A DNA stretch of 64,000 nucleotides. Origin: Burkholderia sp. FERM BP-3421. Its GTDB lineage: Bacteria > Pseudomonadota > Gammaproteobacteria > Burkholderiales > Burkholderiaceae. A program made the translations under genes and the position numbers. Position 1 is the first letter of the stretch. Every line of letters starts with the position of its first letter. This document shows, piece by piece, positions 31,887 through 44,565 of this stretch. The stretch spans positions 3,286,001 to 3,350,000 of the forward strand of contig NZ_CP117782.1 in assembly GCF_028657905.1 (NCBI RefSeq), in the 5' to 3' direction. The notes under the pieces are model-generated. The model did not search any database, was not told the DNA's origin, and saw only the letters and a list, made by a program, of their open reading frames with translations.

Positions 31887-32975
31887 TCAGCGCTCGTCGT
31901 AGCTGACCACGACCCGGTCGCTGATCGGATGACACTGGCAGGTCAGGACGAAGCCGTCCTTCACCTCGTGGTCCTCGAGCGTGTAGTTCTTGTCCATGCG
32001 GACCTCGCCCTCGAGCACCTTCGCGCGACAGGTGCAGCAGACGCCGCCCTTGCACGCGTACGGCAGCGCGAGACCGGCGCGCAGGCCGATGTCGAGCAGG
32101 CTGACGCCTTCATACGGCAGGCGCAGCTTGCGGCGATTGCCGTCGAGCACGATCTCGAGGTCGGCGGCGGGCGTCGCATCGGTGATGTCGACGCTCGGCG
32201 CGCCCGCCTGCGGCAGCGGCGAGCCGAAGCGCTCGACGTGGATCCGGCCGGCTGGTACGCCGGCCGCGGCCAGAGCGGCCTCGGCGGCGTCCATCATCGG
32301 CGCCGGGCCGCAGATGAAGGCCTCGTCGATCGAGGCGGCGGGCGTCAGCGTGTCGAGGAAGGCCGCGCATTTCTCCTGGTTCAGCACGCCGTTGAAGAGT
32401 TCGACGTCCTGCAGGTCGTCGGACAGCACGTGGTACAGCGCGAACCGTTCCATGAAGCGGTTCTTCAGGTCCTCCAGCTCCTCGGCGAACATGATCGCGT
32501 CGACGCTGCGGTTGCCGTAGATCAGCGTGAAGCGGCTGCGCGGCTCCAGTTCGAGCGTGGTCTTGATGATCGCGAGCACCGGCGTGATCCCCGAGCCGCC
32601 CGAGAACGCGACGTACTGCTTGCCGTGCCCGGCGTTCAGATGGGTGAAGAAGCGGCCGTCGGGCGTCATCACGTCGATCGTGTGGCCGGCCTTGAGCGTG
32701 TCGAACGCGAAGTTCGAGAAGCGGCCGCCGCGCACCCGCTTGATGCCGATGCGCAGCTCGCCGTCGCGGTCGTAGTCGGTGGTGCCGACGCAGATCGAGT
32801 ACGAGCGCCGCGTTTCCTCGCCATCGATGTGGGTTTTCAGCGTGACGAACTGGCCCTGCGTGAAACGGTAGTGTTCGCGCAGTTCGGGCGGGACCTCGAA
32901 GGAGACCGTGACCGCGTCGGCGGTCTCGGGTCGCACGTCGCGGATGCGCAGCGGGTGGAATTGCGGAGTCGCCAT
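31887..32975 (-). CDS. paaE: 1,2-phenylacetyl-CoA epoxidase, reductase subunit PaaE
   Basis: 362 residues, three domains in order: FAD-binding barrel (about 5-105, RRSYSICVG), NADPH-binding (110-235, FSGGSGITPVLAI), and a plant-type [2Fe-2S] ferredoxin domain (270-362) with CKGGVCCTCRAK and a later C. It transfers electrons from NADPH to the PaaA di-iron centre. Its ATG lies 1 base after the paaD TGA, so translation is probably coupled. Confidence 0.95.
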   Translation of the reverse strand: MATPQFHPLRIRDVRPETADAVTVSFEVPPELREHYRFTQGQFVTLKTHIDGEETRRSYSICVGTTDYDRDGELRIGIKRVRGGRFSNFAFDTLKAGHTIDVMTPDGRFFTHLNAGHGKQYVAFSGGSGITPVLAIIKTTLELEPRSRFTLIYGNRSVDAIMFAEELEDLKNRFMERFALYHVLSDDLQDVELFNGVLNQEKCAAFLDTLTPAASIDEAFICGPAPMMDAAEAALAAAGVPAGRIHVERFGSPLPQAGAPSVDITDATPAADLEIVLDGNRRKLRLPYEGVSLLDIGLRAGLALPYACKGGVCCTCRAKVLEGEVRMDKNYTLEDHEVKDGFVLTCQCHPISDRVVVSYDER

Positions 32976-32976
32976 A

Positions 32977-33537
32977 TCAGTAGGGTTTGAAGTAGTCGAA
33001 GGGTTCGCGGCAGTCGACGCAGCGGTAGAGCGCCTTGCAGGCCGTCGACGCGAACTGGGCGAGACGTTCCGTGTCGGCCGACCCGCAGCGCGGGCACGCG
33101 GGCGCCGCGAGCGGCTTCGGGCGGAAACGCACGACCCGTTCGGCGGGCGCGGCGGCGCTCCCGCATTGGCCGGTCGGCGGCGCGATGCCGTACGCGCGCA
33201 GCTTGTCGCGGGCTTCCGCGGTGATCCAGTCGGTGGTCCAGGCGGGCGCGAGCACGGTCTCGATGCGGTGCGCGGGCAGGCCGGCCCGGGCGAGCGCGAG
33301 CCCGATGTCCTCGGCGATCTGCGACATCGCCGGGCAGCCCGAGTAGGTCGGCGTGATGACCACGTCGAGCGTGCCGTCGGCCGCGCGCCGGACCTCGCGC
33401 AGGATGCCCAGCTCGCGGATCGACACGACCGGGATTTCCGGGTCGGGCACCGCTTCGAGCACGCGCCAGGCCTCGGCGACGAGCGGGTCGGCGTGGCGCG
33501 GTGCGGTGGGGGCGGGATCGTGGAGGGCGGGCATCAT
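32977..33537 (-). CDS. paaD: 1,2-phenylacetyl-CoA epoxidase subunit PaaD
   Basis: 186 residues from the first of two adjacent ATGs (33537), both behind GGAG. An N-terminal MIP18/SufT-like domain (DPEIPVVSIRELGILREV, ITPTYSGCPAM) is followed by a C-terminal Cys pair region (CPRCGSADTERLAQFASTACKALYRC, split by a loop, then CVDC) that could bind zinc. PaaD is thought to help mature the iron-sulfur or di-iron centre of the epoxidase rather than to be catalytic. Confidence 0.93.
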   Translation of the reverse strand: MMPALHDPAPTAPRHADPLVAEAWRVLEAVPDPEIPVVSIRELGILREVRRAADGTLDVVITPTYSGCPAMSQIAEDIGLALARAGLPAHRIETVLAPAWTTDWITAEARDKLRAYGIAPPTGQCGSAAAPAERVVRFRPKPLAAPACPRCGSADTERLAQFASTACKALYRCVDCREPFDYFKPY

Positions 33538-33560
33538 CGGGCTCCGTGACGGCTCGGCGC

Positions 33561-34364
33561 TTACCAGGACGCGCCCGGATGCTGGCGTGCGAGGCTCTGC
33601 ATCTCGGCGAGCAGGAAGCCCATGTGTTCCGAGTGTTCGCCGAGCTTGCCGGTCGGCACGTGTCGGACCGGCTCGGGCAGCGCGAGCGTTGCCTCGGCGA
33701 GGGCGGCGTCGATATCGGCGCGCCACGCGGCTTCGAGCGAGGCCATCGTCGGGCCGATGCCGGTGGCAGCGACGGCGTCCTCGACCGCGTCGATCGAGAA
33801 GAATTCGCGGGTGTACGGGATCAGGTAGTCGAGCGCGGCCTGCGCGCGGCGGTGCGACTCGTCGGTGCCGTCGCCGAAGCGGACCAGCCATTCGCGCGCG
33901 TGGTGCTCGTGATAGCGGGTTTCCTTGATCGACTTGGCGGCGATGGCCGCGAGCTGCGGATCGCGGGAGGTCTCGAGCGCGGTCCACGCGTGCAGCATCA
34001 GCGTCGCGTAGAAGAAATTGCGCACGATCGTGACCGCGTAGTCCTTGTCCGCCTGCGCGGTGCCGGACAGCGGCCCGTAGTGCGGCAGCTCGACCAGCGT
34101 GTAGTTGGCGAACTCGCGCTCGGTGCGGAAGTATGCGTAGTCGTCCTCGGTGCGCGCGGGGCCGCCGAGCCGGCGATCGAGGTCGGCCGCATGCGTGTAG
34201 AGCAGGCGGGCTTGGCCGATCAGGTCGAGGCTCATGTTGGTGAGCGCGATGTCCTCTTCGAGGATCGGGCCGTGGCCGCACCATTCGGCATTGCGCTGGC
34301 CGAGGATCAGCGCGTTGTCGGCGAGGCGCAGCACGTAGGCGAGATGTTGTGGGGTGATCGTCAT
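33561..34364 (-). CDS. paaC: 1,2-phenylacetyl-CoA epoxidase subunit PaaC
   Basis: 267 residues, ferritin-like fold. It forms the structural partner of catalytic PaaA: YVLRLADNALILGQRNAEWCGHGPILEEDIALTNMSLD (in pieces) is the typical start. Key di-iron ligands are partly lost in this subunit family. It starts 10 bases after paaB ends. Confidence 0.95.
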   Translation of the reverse strand: MTITPQHLAYVLRLADNALILGQRNAEWCGHGPILEEDIALTNMSLDLIGQARLLYTHAADLDRRLGGPARTEDDYAYFRTEREFANYTLVELPHYGPLSGTAQADKDYAVTIVRNFFYATLMLHAWTALETSRDPQLAAIAAKSIKETRYHEHHAREWLVRFGDGTDESHRRAQAALDYLIPYTREFFSIDAVEDAVAATGIGPTMASLEAAWRADIDAALAEATLALPEPVRHVPTGKLGEHSEHMGFLLAEMQSLARQHPGASW

Positions 34365-34374
34365 GGCGCGCCGC

Positions 34375-34659
34375 TTACATGTGGTTGACTTCGTCGGGCA
34401 GCGTATAGAACGTCGGATGGCGATAGATCTTGTCGCCCGCCGGTTCGAACAGCTCCGCCTTCTCGTTCGGATCGGACGCGGTGATCGCCGCCGACGGCAC
34501 CACCCAGATGCTCACGCCTTCCTGGCGGCGCGTGTAGACGTCGCGCGCCATGCGCAGCGCCATCGACGCGTCGGCTGCGTGCAGGCTGCCGCAATGCTTG
34601 TGGTCGAGTCCCTGCTTGCTGCGCACGAACACTTCCCAGATTGGCCATTCCTTGTTCAT
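34375..34659 (-). CDS. paaB: 1,2-phenylacetyl-CoA epoxidase subunit PaaB
   Basis: 94 residues from the ATG at 34659 behind AGGAGA; a GTG one codon upstream is possible. It contains WEVFVRSKQGLDHKHCGSLHA and the conserved C-terminal YRHPTFYTLPDEVNHM of PaaB. It is a small subunit that bridges PaaAC heterodimers in the epoxidase complex. Confidence 0.95.
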   Translation of the reverse strand: MNKEWPIWEVFVRSKQGLDHKHCGSLHAADASMALRMARDVYTRRQEGVSIWVVPSAAITASDPNEKAELFEPAGDKIYRHPTFYTLPDEVNHM

Positions 34660-34699
34660 CACTGTCTCCTGATTCCTGAATGCGGGGCGGCGGCGTGCT

Positions 34700-35698
34700 T
34701 CACGCAGCCTGCGGGTGTTCGCGGGCGCGGCGCTTCTGCTCGTGCGCGAGCGCGGCGGCGCGGACCCAGGCGCCGTCGTCGTGCGCCTTCACGCGGGTGG
34801 CGAGGCGCTCCTTGTTGCACGGGCCGTCGCCGTTGACCACGCGCCAGAATTCATCCCAATCGATCGCGCCGTAGTCGAAATGGCCGCGCGCCTCGTTCCA
34901 CGTGAGGTCCGGGTCGGGCAGCGTGACGCCGAGCACCTTCGCCTGCTCGACGGTCGCGTCGACGAACTTCTGGCGCAGGTCGTCGTTCGAGATGCGCTTG
35001 ATGCCCCACTTGCTCGACTGGTTGCTGTGGATCGAGTCGGCGTCGCTGGGGCCGAACATCATCAGGACCGGCCACCACCAGCGGTTCACGGCCTGCTGCA
35101 CCATCTCGCGCTGGGCGTCAGTGCCCTTCATCATCGCGAGCAGCGCGTCGAAGCCCTGGCGCTGATGGAACGACTCCTCCTTGCACACGCGGATCATCGC
35201 GCGCGCGTAGGGGCCGTAGGTGCAGCGGCACAGCGGGATCTGGTTCATGATCGCGGCGCCGTCGACGAGCCAGCCGATCACGCCGACGTCCGCCCAACTG
35301 GGCGTCGGATAGTTGAAGATGCTTGAATATTTGGCCTTGCCGGCGTGCAGCGCGTCGATAAGCGTGTCGCGCGACACGCCGAGCGTTTCGGCCGCGCTAT
35401 ATAGATAGAGGCCGTGGCCCGCCTCGTCCTGGACCTTCGCGAGCAGAATCGCCTTGCGCTTGAGGCTCGGGGCGCGGGTGATCCAGTTGCCTTCGGGCAG
35501 CATCCCGACGATTTCCGAGTGCGCGTGCTGCGAAATCTGGCGCACGAGGGTCTTGCGATACGCGTCGGGCATCCAGTCCTGCGGCTCGATCTTGCCGTCG
35601 GCGGCCATGACGGCGTCGAATCGGGCCAGTTCGGGCGAATCGGCGGCGCCATCGAGCGGCGCGACGTTGCCGGAGATGTCGAGGGATTGCGTGTACAT
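34700..35698 (-). CDS. paaA: 1,2-phenylacetyl-CoA epoxidase, catalytic subunit PaaA
   Basis: 332 residues from the ATG at 35698. A ferritin-like di-iron protein: KVQDEAGHGLYLY supplies one ExxH pair and CKEESFHQRQG the second, as needed for the two irons. It inserts oxygen into phenylacetyl-CoA to make the ring 1,2-epoxide, the committed step of aerobic phenylacetate breakdown. First gene of paaABCDE, about 40 bases after a palindromic operator overlapping the promoter. Confidence 0.95.
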   Translation of the reverse strand: MYTQSLDISGNVAPLDGAADSPELARFDAVMAADGKIEPQDWMPDAYRKTLVRQISQHAHSEIVGMLPEGNWITRAPSLKRKAILLAKVQDEAGHGLYLYSAAETLGVSRDTLIDALHAGKAKYSSIFNYPTPSWADVGVIGWLVDGAAIMNQIPLCRCTYGPYARAMIRVCKEESFHQRQGFDALLAMMKGTDAQREMVQQAVNRWWWPVLMMFGPSDADSIHSNQSSKWGIKRISNDDLRQKFVDATVEQAKVLGVTLPDPDLTWNEARGHFDYGAIDWDEFWRVVNGDGPCNKERLATRVKAHDDGAWVRAAALAHEQKRRAREHPQAA

Positions 35699-35737
35699 GT
35701 CGATGGACTCGTCCAGGGGAATGTGTCTGCAGTATAA

Positions 35738-35759
35738 ATTAACCGACCGGACGGTTAAT
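35738..35759 (-). promoter_or_regulatory. Palindromic operator at the paaA promoter (PaaR-type site)
   Basis: Perfect 8-bp arms ATTAACCG and CGGTTAAT around ACCGGA. On the minus strand TTAACC and TATACT with 16 bases between form a promoter that includes the palindrome, so a bound TetR-type repressor would block RNA polymerase. The TetR gene at 30321-30926 is the obvious partner. Confidence 0.78.
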
Positions 35760-35885
35760 AAATTATTTGAGCTTGCGCATGAAAGATAAGGGTAAACCAT
35801 GATTCGAGATGGTCGACGCCGGCCGAGGCGGAGTGCGCGTGGGATCTGGGGCAGAATGCACATCCTTTCTCGTGAGGTGATGCGC

Positions 35886-37172
35886 ATGACATTCCGCCGC
35901 TGTTTCCCCGTTCTCGCAGGTTGCGCCGCGCTGGTGCTGTCGCAGTGGGCGTCGGCCGCCGGAGGCGGCGCGCCGGGAGCGGCGTCGCATTGGGTGGCGG
36001 CCTGGGCGAGCGCGCTGCAGCCGATTCCGGAGCTGGCTGCGCCGCCGCCGCTTTACAAGGCGCCGGACGTGGCCGGGCGCACGCTGCGCCAGATCGTTTA
36101 TCCGACGGTGGCCGGGCGGGCGGTGCGCGTCCGCGTGAGCAACGCGTACGGCAGCACGCCGCTCGTGATCGATGCGCTGCGGATCGGGCGTTCGGCGGGC
36201 GGCGCGGCGGTGCGGGACGGGGTGTCGGCGCCCGTGACGTTCGGCGGGCGCCCGGGGGTGGAAGTGGCGCCCGGGCAGGAGCGGGACAGCGATCCGGTCG
36301 CGTTCGAGGTTGCGGCGGGCGAACCCTACGCGCTCAGTCTATATATAGGCGCGCGCCAGCGGATGTCGGTATGGCATCGGGTGGCGAACCAGTCCAACTA
36401 TGTGTCGGTGCCGGGCAACCATGCGGCTGATTCCGGGGCGCAGGCATTCCGGGTGCGCTTCACGCAATCCGCGTGGGTGACCGAGTTGGCGGTGGAGAGT
36501 CCGGAGCCGCCGGCGGGGGCGGTGGTGGCGATTGGCGATTCGATCACCGACGGCCTGCGCTCGAGCCTGAACCAGAACCGCCGGTGGCCCGACGCGCTGG
36601 CGCGCCGGGTGTCGGCATTGGGCGGGCGGCCGGTGGGCGTGGTGAATCTGGGGATCAGCGGCAACCGTCTGCTGAGCGATTCGCCGTGCTACGGCGAGGC
36701 GCTGGAGAAGCGTTTCGCGCGGGATGCGCTGTCGCGCACGGGGGCGCGGGCGGCGGTGCTGCTGATCGGCATCAACGACATCAATTTTGCCGCGATGCCG
36801 CCGCGCGCGGGGCTCGATTGCGACGCGCCGCATACGCAGGTGAGCGCGGCCGCGCTGATTGCCGGGTATCGACGGCTGATCGCGGCTGCGCACGAGCGTG
36901 GCGTGGCGTTGTATGGCGCGACGCTGACGCCGGCGGGGCTGCCGCCGGCGCGCGAGGCGATCCGGGTGGCGGTCAACGAATGGATCCGGACGTCGCGGGC
37001 GTTCGATGGCGTGGTGGATTTCGATGCGGCGCTGCGGGATCCGGCGCGGCCTGGCGTGCTGCAACGACGCTATGACAGCGGTGACGGCATCCATCCGAGT
37101 GACGCGGGGTACGCGGCGATGGCGGATGCGGTGCCTCAAGCCTGGCTGGAGGCGTTGACGAAGGGCCGCTGA
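35886..37172 (+). CDS. Secreted SGNH/GDSL hydrolase
   Basis: 428 residues from the ATG at 35886, chosen because GAGGTG lies 6 bases upstream (an ATG two codons earlier touches it). A signal peptide (to about residue 25) ends near ASAAG. The N-terminal half (about 35-190) is a beta-rich domain with RTLRQIVYPTVAGRAVRVRV; the catalytic SGNH domain has block I GDSITDG with nucleophile S219, block II GISGNRL, block III GINDINF, and block V DGIHPSDAGY with D400 and H403. Domain order matches the larger SGNH hydrolases that act on acylated sugars; the substrate is unknown. Divergent from paaA. Confidence 0.92.
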   Translation: MTFRRCFPVLAGCAALVLSQWASAAGGGAPGAASHWVAAWASALQPIPELAAPPPLYKAPDVAGRTLRQIVYPTVAGRAVRVRVSNAYGSTPLVIDALRIGRSAGGAAVRDGVSAPVTFGGRPGVEVAPGQERDSDPVAFEVAAGEPYALSLYIGARQRMSVWHRVANQSNYVSVPGNHAADSGAQAFRVRFTQSAWVTELAVESPEPPAGAVVAIGDSITDGLRSSLNQNRRWPDALARRVSALGGRPVGVVNLGISGNRLLSDSPCYGEALEKRFARDALSRTGARAAVLLIGINDINFAAMPPRAGLDCDAPHTQVSAAALIAGYRRLIAAAHERGVALYGATLTPAGLPPAREAIRVAVNEWIRTSRAFDGVVDFDAALRDPARPGVLQRRYDSGDGIHPSDAGYAAMADAVPQAWLEALTKGR

Positions 37173-37179
37173 GCGGGGG

Positions 37180-37203
37180 AGGCGCCCGATCGGGCGCCTT
37201 TTT
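37180..37203 (+). terminator. Rho-independent terminator after the SGNH hydrolase
   Basis: AGGCGCCCG-AT-CGGGCGCCT followed by TTTT. Confidence 0.85.
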
Positions 37204-37235
37204 CATAAAATTTTAATGAAACCCTTAAAAAGGGC

Positions 37236-37264
37236 TTGCGTGGCGGGAAAAGCGTGCCTACAAT
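37236..37264 (+). promoter_or_regulatory. rRNA operon promoter P1
   Basis: TTGCGT (37236-37241) and TACAAT (37259-37264), 17-base spacer. The A/T-rich stretch at 37205-37234 just upstream fits an UP element. Confidence 0.7.
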
Positions 37265-37391
37265 CACGCCTCTTTCGCGCTAACGGAAACGCAGCGCGAA
37301 GGAAGAGAAGCAAAGCCTGGCGCGGGTTTCAAGCGTGTTGGGCAAAGATGGTTGATCGATAGCAGGACGATCAGCGCGATGAAAAAAGTTG

Positions 37392-37420
37392 TTGACGCGC
37401 TGCTCTGAATTGATCATAAT
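37392..37420 (+). promoter_or_regulatory. rRNA operon promoter P2
   Basis: TTGACG (37392-37397) and CATAAT (37415-37420), 17-base spacer. The next stretch carries boxA TGCTCTTTA at 37493-37501, the Nus-factor antitermination site that precedes 16S. Confidence 0.75.
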
Positions 37421-37492
37421 CTCGCTTCTCTGCTGCTGAAAACGCAGCGCTGCTGAGAAGGTCGATAAGAAGTCCGGCCCGCCTCGCAGATG

Positions 37493-37501
37493 TGCTCTTT
37501 A
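37493..37501 (+). promoter_or_regulatory. boxA antitermination signal upstream of 16S
   Basis: TGCTCTTTA, identical to the core of the E. coli rrn boxA that loads NusB/NusE on the transcript. Confidence 0.7.
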
Positions 37502-37684
37502 AAAATTAACAGCCGATAAGTGTGGGCGCTTGATGGGATGCGAGTCTGATCTTCGGATCGGATCAAGCAAAAGTATCAAGAGTCTCACACTAAAGTAAGT
37601 CAGGTTTATGAAGCAATTCATATACCTGTCAGCTTTGAGTGAGCGACCGGTTTCTAACGAAACCGAAAAACAGTAACAGGTATT

Positions 37685-39214
<1,530 letters not shown>

Positions 39215-39275
39215 CTCGAGCTTCGCACAAAGTTGAGCGCTCACGCTTATCGGCTGTTTATCAAGACAGACTCAG

Positions 39276-39352
39276 GGGTCTGTAGCTCAGTCGGTTAGAG
39301 CACCGTCTTGATAAGGCGGGGGTCGTTGGTTCGAATCCAACCAGACCCACCA
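39276..39352 (+). tRNA. tRNA-Ile (GAT), in the 16S-23S spacer
   Basis: 77 bases with CCA. Anticodon GAT in the loop TTGATAA; acceptor GGGTCTG pairs with CAGACCC. Confidence 0.97.
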
Positions 39353-39431
39353 AGTTGTCTGACGTGTGATGGTTCAGTGCTTCGGTACTGTGCCGCTAAC
39401 CGCGGGCAGAAACCTGAGGAAGTCTCTGTAT

Positions 39432-39507
39432 GGGGGCATAGCTCAGCTGGGAGAGCACCTGCTTTGCAAGCAGGGGGTCGTCGGTTCGATCCCGTCTGCC
39501 TCCACCA
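39432..39507 (+). tRNA. tRNA-Ala (TGC), in the 16S-23S spacer
   Basis: 76 bases with CCA. Anticodon TGC in the loop TTTGCAA; carries a G-U pair at the third acceptor position. Confidence 0.97.
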
Positions 39508-39598
39508 ATCTTCAATGACAAGCGTTCGACGTGATCGAACTTTTGTCATTGGCGATTGAGCCAGTCAGAGTGATATGAGTAATACCATATCGGCTGTC

Positions 39599-39609
39599 GT
39601 TCTTTAACA
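39599..39609 (+). promoter_or_regulatory. boxA antitermination signal upstream of 23S
   Basis: GTTCTTTAACA, the second boxA of the operon, in the spacer 190 bases before 23S. Confidence 0.6.
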
Positions 39610-39800
39610 ATCTGGAAGAAGTAAGTAATTTGGATAGCGGAAGCGTCTTGAGATGGACGTGAAAACTATCCGGGTTGTGATTGTATCGATGTATCTCAAG
39701 ATGATTCGAACTTCATGTTCGGCTCAATTGGAATACGGCACAACGCGAGAACTCAACCTGTAACGGCTGTAAGTCGAAAGACGAGACAGACTCGTTATAG

Positions 39801-42679
<2,879 letters not shown>

Positions 42680-42693
42680 ATAACAAGTCTGTC

Positions 42694-42751
42694 TCGATGT
42701 CCGTCAGCGCTTCAGCGCAGACGGACATCGAGCGTCGAGTGCAAGGCACTC
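42694..42751 (+). other. Two hairpins in the 23S-5S spacer
   Basis: A 12-pair perfect stem (42694-42705 with 42720-42731) followed by GAGTGC-AAG-GCACTC-type hairpin (42735-42752). They are probably RNase processing elements of the rRNA precursor. Confidence 0.55.
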
Positions 42752-42861
42752 GATGTACGACGGTTGAAGTACCGCGTACGTGTGAGATACAACCTCACAA
42801 CCCCAAAATTACTGCTTCTTCCCAGATTGGTCGCGTTGCGAAGCAGCGCGACAACCCTCTT

Positions 42862-42977
42862 TGCCTGATGACCATAGCGAGTCGGTCCCACCCCTTCCCA
42901 TCCCGAACAGGACCGTGAAACGACTCTACGCCGATGATAGTGCGGATTGCCCGTGTGAAAGTAGGTAATCGTCAGGC
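42862..42977 (+). rRNA. 5S ribosomal RNA
   Basis: About 116 bases. Outer stem TGCCTGATG pairs with CGTCAGGC; loop sequences CCCATCCCGAACAG and GTGAAACG are typical. The ends may be a few bases off. Confidence 0.95.
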
Positions 42978-42986
42978 TCCCTCTGC

Positions 42987-43025
42987 CAAAACCCCCGCCC
43001 ATCCGGCGGGGGTTTTGCTTTTTGC
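42987..43025 (+). terminator. Rho-independent terminator of the rRNA operon
   Basis: AAAACCCCCGCC pairs with GGCGGGGGTTTT, followed by GCTTTTT. Confidence 0.88.
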
Positions 43026-43276
43026 GCGCCCGAATTCTCCCGGTTCCCCATAGATACCGCCCGACCCGGATCAGGACCGGGCGATGAATCGCGGGCGACG
43101 CCCAGGTCGTTGCGCGCGCAGCCATGAAGCAACGCTTCCTCCGCCCGCAGTAACGGACGTCTCCAGCACCTCGCACGCCTGAAGCATCGAGCGGCTTCCC
43201 GTCTCGCGCACATGCACGAAAAAAGCATACCCATCGTCGATTCTGGCAAGATGCCGGCCTTCCACTCCTCGGGCGA
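43026..43276. other. Intergenic between the rRNA operon and the acetyltransferase
   Basis: No gene or convincing signal. The acetyltransferase must be expressed from here or by read-through, but I cannot identify its promoter. Confidence 0.4.
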
Positions 43277-43861
43277 ATGGCCATGTCGCACCGCTTCCTG
43301 TTTCCCGAAGACGGCTTGCTCGTTCGCGACGACATCAGGCTGCGCCTGATTCGCGCAGGCGATGCGCCCGACCTCCTGCGCTACTCCGTCGAAAACCGGA
43401 CCCACCTCAAGCGCTGGGAGCCGAGCAGGGCAGCGTCGTTCCATACGCTCGACGCTATGCACGCGCGGCTCGACGCCGTGCTTCGAAGCCATGCCGCACA
43501 TACCGCCCTTCACCTCGTGCTGGATCGCCCCGGTGCCTCGGGCATCGTCGGCGAGTGCAACTTTACGAATATTGTCCGCGGTCCGTTCCAGGCCTGCCAC
43601 CTCGGCTTCTCGATCGATGCGCGCGAGGAAGGGCGCGGGCTGATGGCGGCCGCCTTGAGGCTCGCTATCGCCCATGCATTCGAGGTTCTGCAGCTGCACC
43701 GGATCATGGTCAACCATCGCCCCGAGAATACGCGCAGTGCAGTGCTGCTCGCGCACCTGGGCTTCGAGCGTGAGGGGTTGGCAAAGCGCTATCTGAAGAT
43801 CGACGGTGCGTGGGCCGACCACGTGCTGACCTCGTTGATCAACCCGTCGGACAGGGATTGA
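43277..43861 (+). CDS. GNAT acetyltransferase, RimJ/RimL type
   Basis: 194 residues; a second in-frame ATG lies two codons further in, and neither has a good ribosome-binding site. The fold is that of RimJ/RimL-type ribosomal-protein acetyltransferases: IRLRLIRAGDAPDLLRYSVENRTHLKRWEP, GECNFTNIVRGPFQACHLGFSID, EGRGLMAAALRLAIAHAF with the acetyl-CoA loop EGRGLM, and RIMVNHRPENTRSAVLLAHLGFEREG (each given in pieces of the usual motifs). The substrate is likely a protein N-terminus, such as a ribosomal protein, but it is unproven. Confidence 0.88.
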   Translation: MAMSHRFLFPEDGLLVRDDIRLRLIRAGDAPDLLRYSVENRTHLKRWEPSRAASFHTLDAMHARLDAVLRSHAAHTALHLVLDRPGASGIVGECNFTNIVRGPFQACHLGFSIDAREEGRGLMAAALRLAIAHAFEVLQLHRIMVNHRPENTRSAVLLAHLGFEREGLAKRYLKIDGAWADHVLTSLINPSDRD

Positions 43862-44153
43862 AGTGCTCCAGGCCGCCTGGTGCGGGGCCATTCGCGTCAA
43901 TTTGCACAATTTCGGGATTTCTTTGGCGAAAACTGGCATTTCGCTATTGGCGCAACGCGCCGCAGACCGTATGATGGCGGTCTTCTGTTTTTCAGGTGCG
44001 AGCCTGGGTAGCGGAGGCAGACGGATATGGGCGGCAGCTGAACAGGTTACCGTACTCCATGCAGGCAAGCCGGCGCAAGGCGCTGAAATTGCCGGGCAGG
44101 GAGCACAGCGACAGTGGGCACTCGAAGATGATGCAAAAATCTTGATGAGGTGC
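43862..44153. other. Intergenic before the tRNA cluster
   Basis: No gene supported. The last part leads into the promoter of the tRNA-tuf operon. Confidence 0.4.
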
Positions 44154-44182
44154 TTGACATGGGTTCGATGCACCCCCATAAT
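44154..44182 (+). promoter_or_regulatory. Promoter of the tRNA-Tyr/Gly/Thr-tuf operon
   Basis: Perfect TTGACA (44154-44159) and CATAAT (44177-44182) with a 17-base spacer, 14 bases before tRNA-Tyr. No other good promoter is seen before tuf, so the tRNAs and EF-Tu are probably co-transcribed. Confidence 0.8.
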
Positions 44183-44196
44183 CGTCAGTTCTCTAC

Positions 44197-44282
44197 GGAG
44201 GGGTGCCCGAGTGGCTAAAGGGGGCAGACTGTAAATCTGTTGGCTTACGCCTACGTTGGTTCGAATCCAACCTCCTCCACCA
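44197..44282 (+). tRNA. tRNA-Tyr (GTA)
   Basis: 86 bases with the long variable arm of bacterial tRNA-Tyr and encoded CCA; anticodon GTA in ACTGTAAAT. Confidence 0.97.
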
Positions 44283-44323
44283 AGACATACGCAAGAGCGG
44301 TAGGGAATCGTTAAGTGGCCCGT

Positions 44324-44397
44324 GCGGGTGTAGCTCAATGGTAGAGCAGAAGCCTTCCAAGCTTACGACGAGGGTTCGATTCCCTTCACCCGCTCCA
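44324..44397 (+). tRNA. tRNA-Gly (TCC)
   Basis: 74 bases with CCA; anticodon TCC in CTTCCAA. Confidence 0.96.
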
Positions 44398-44423
44398 GTT
44401 CATGAGTTTTGAAGCATAGAAGC

Positions 44424-44498
<75 letters not shown>

Positions 44499-44565
44499 AG
44501 CTTTTAAGTTGTCAGTGTCTGTTTGCGCGCGGCGCAACATGTGAAATTCCTGTTAGGAGTTGAAA

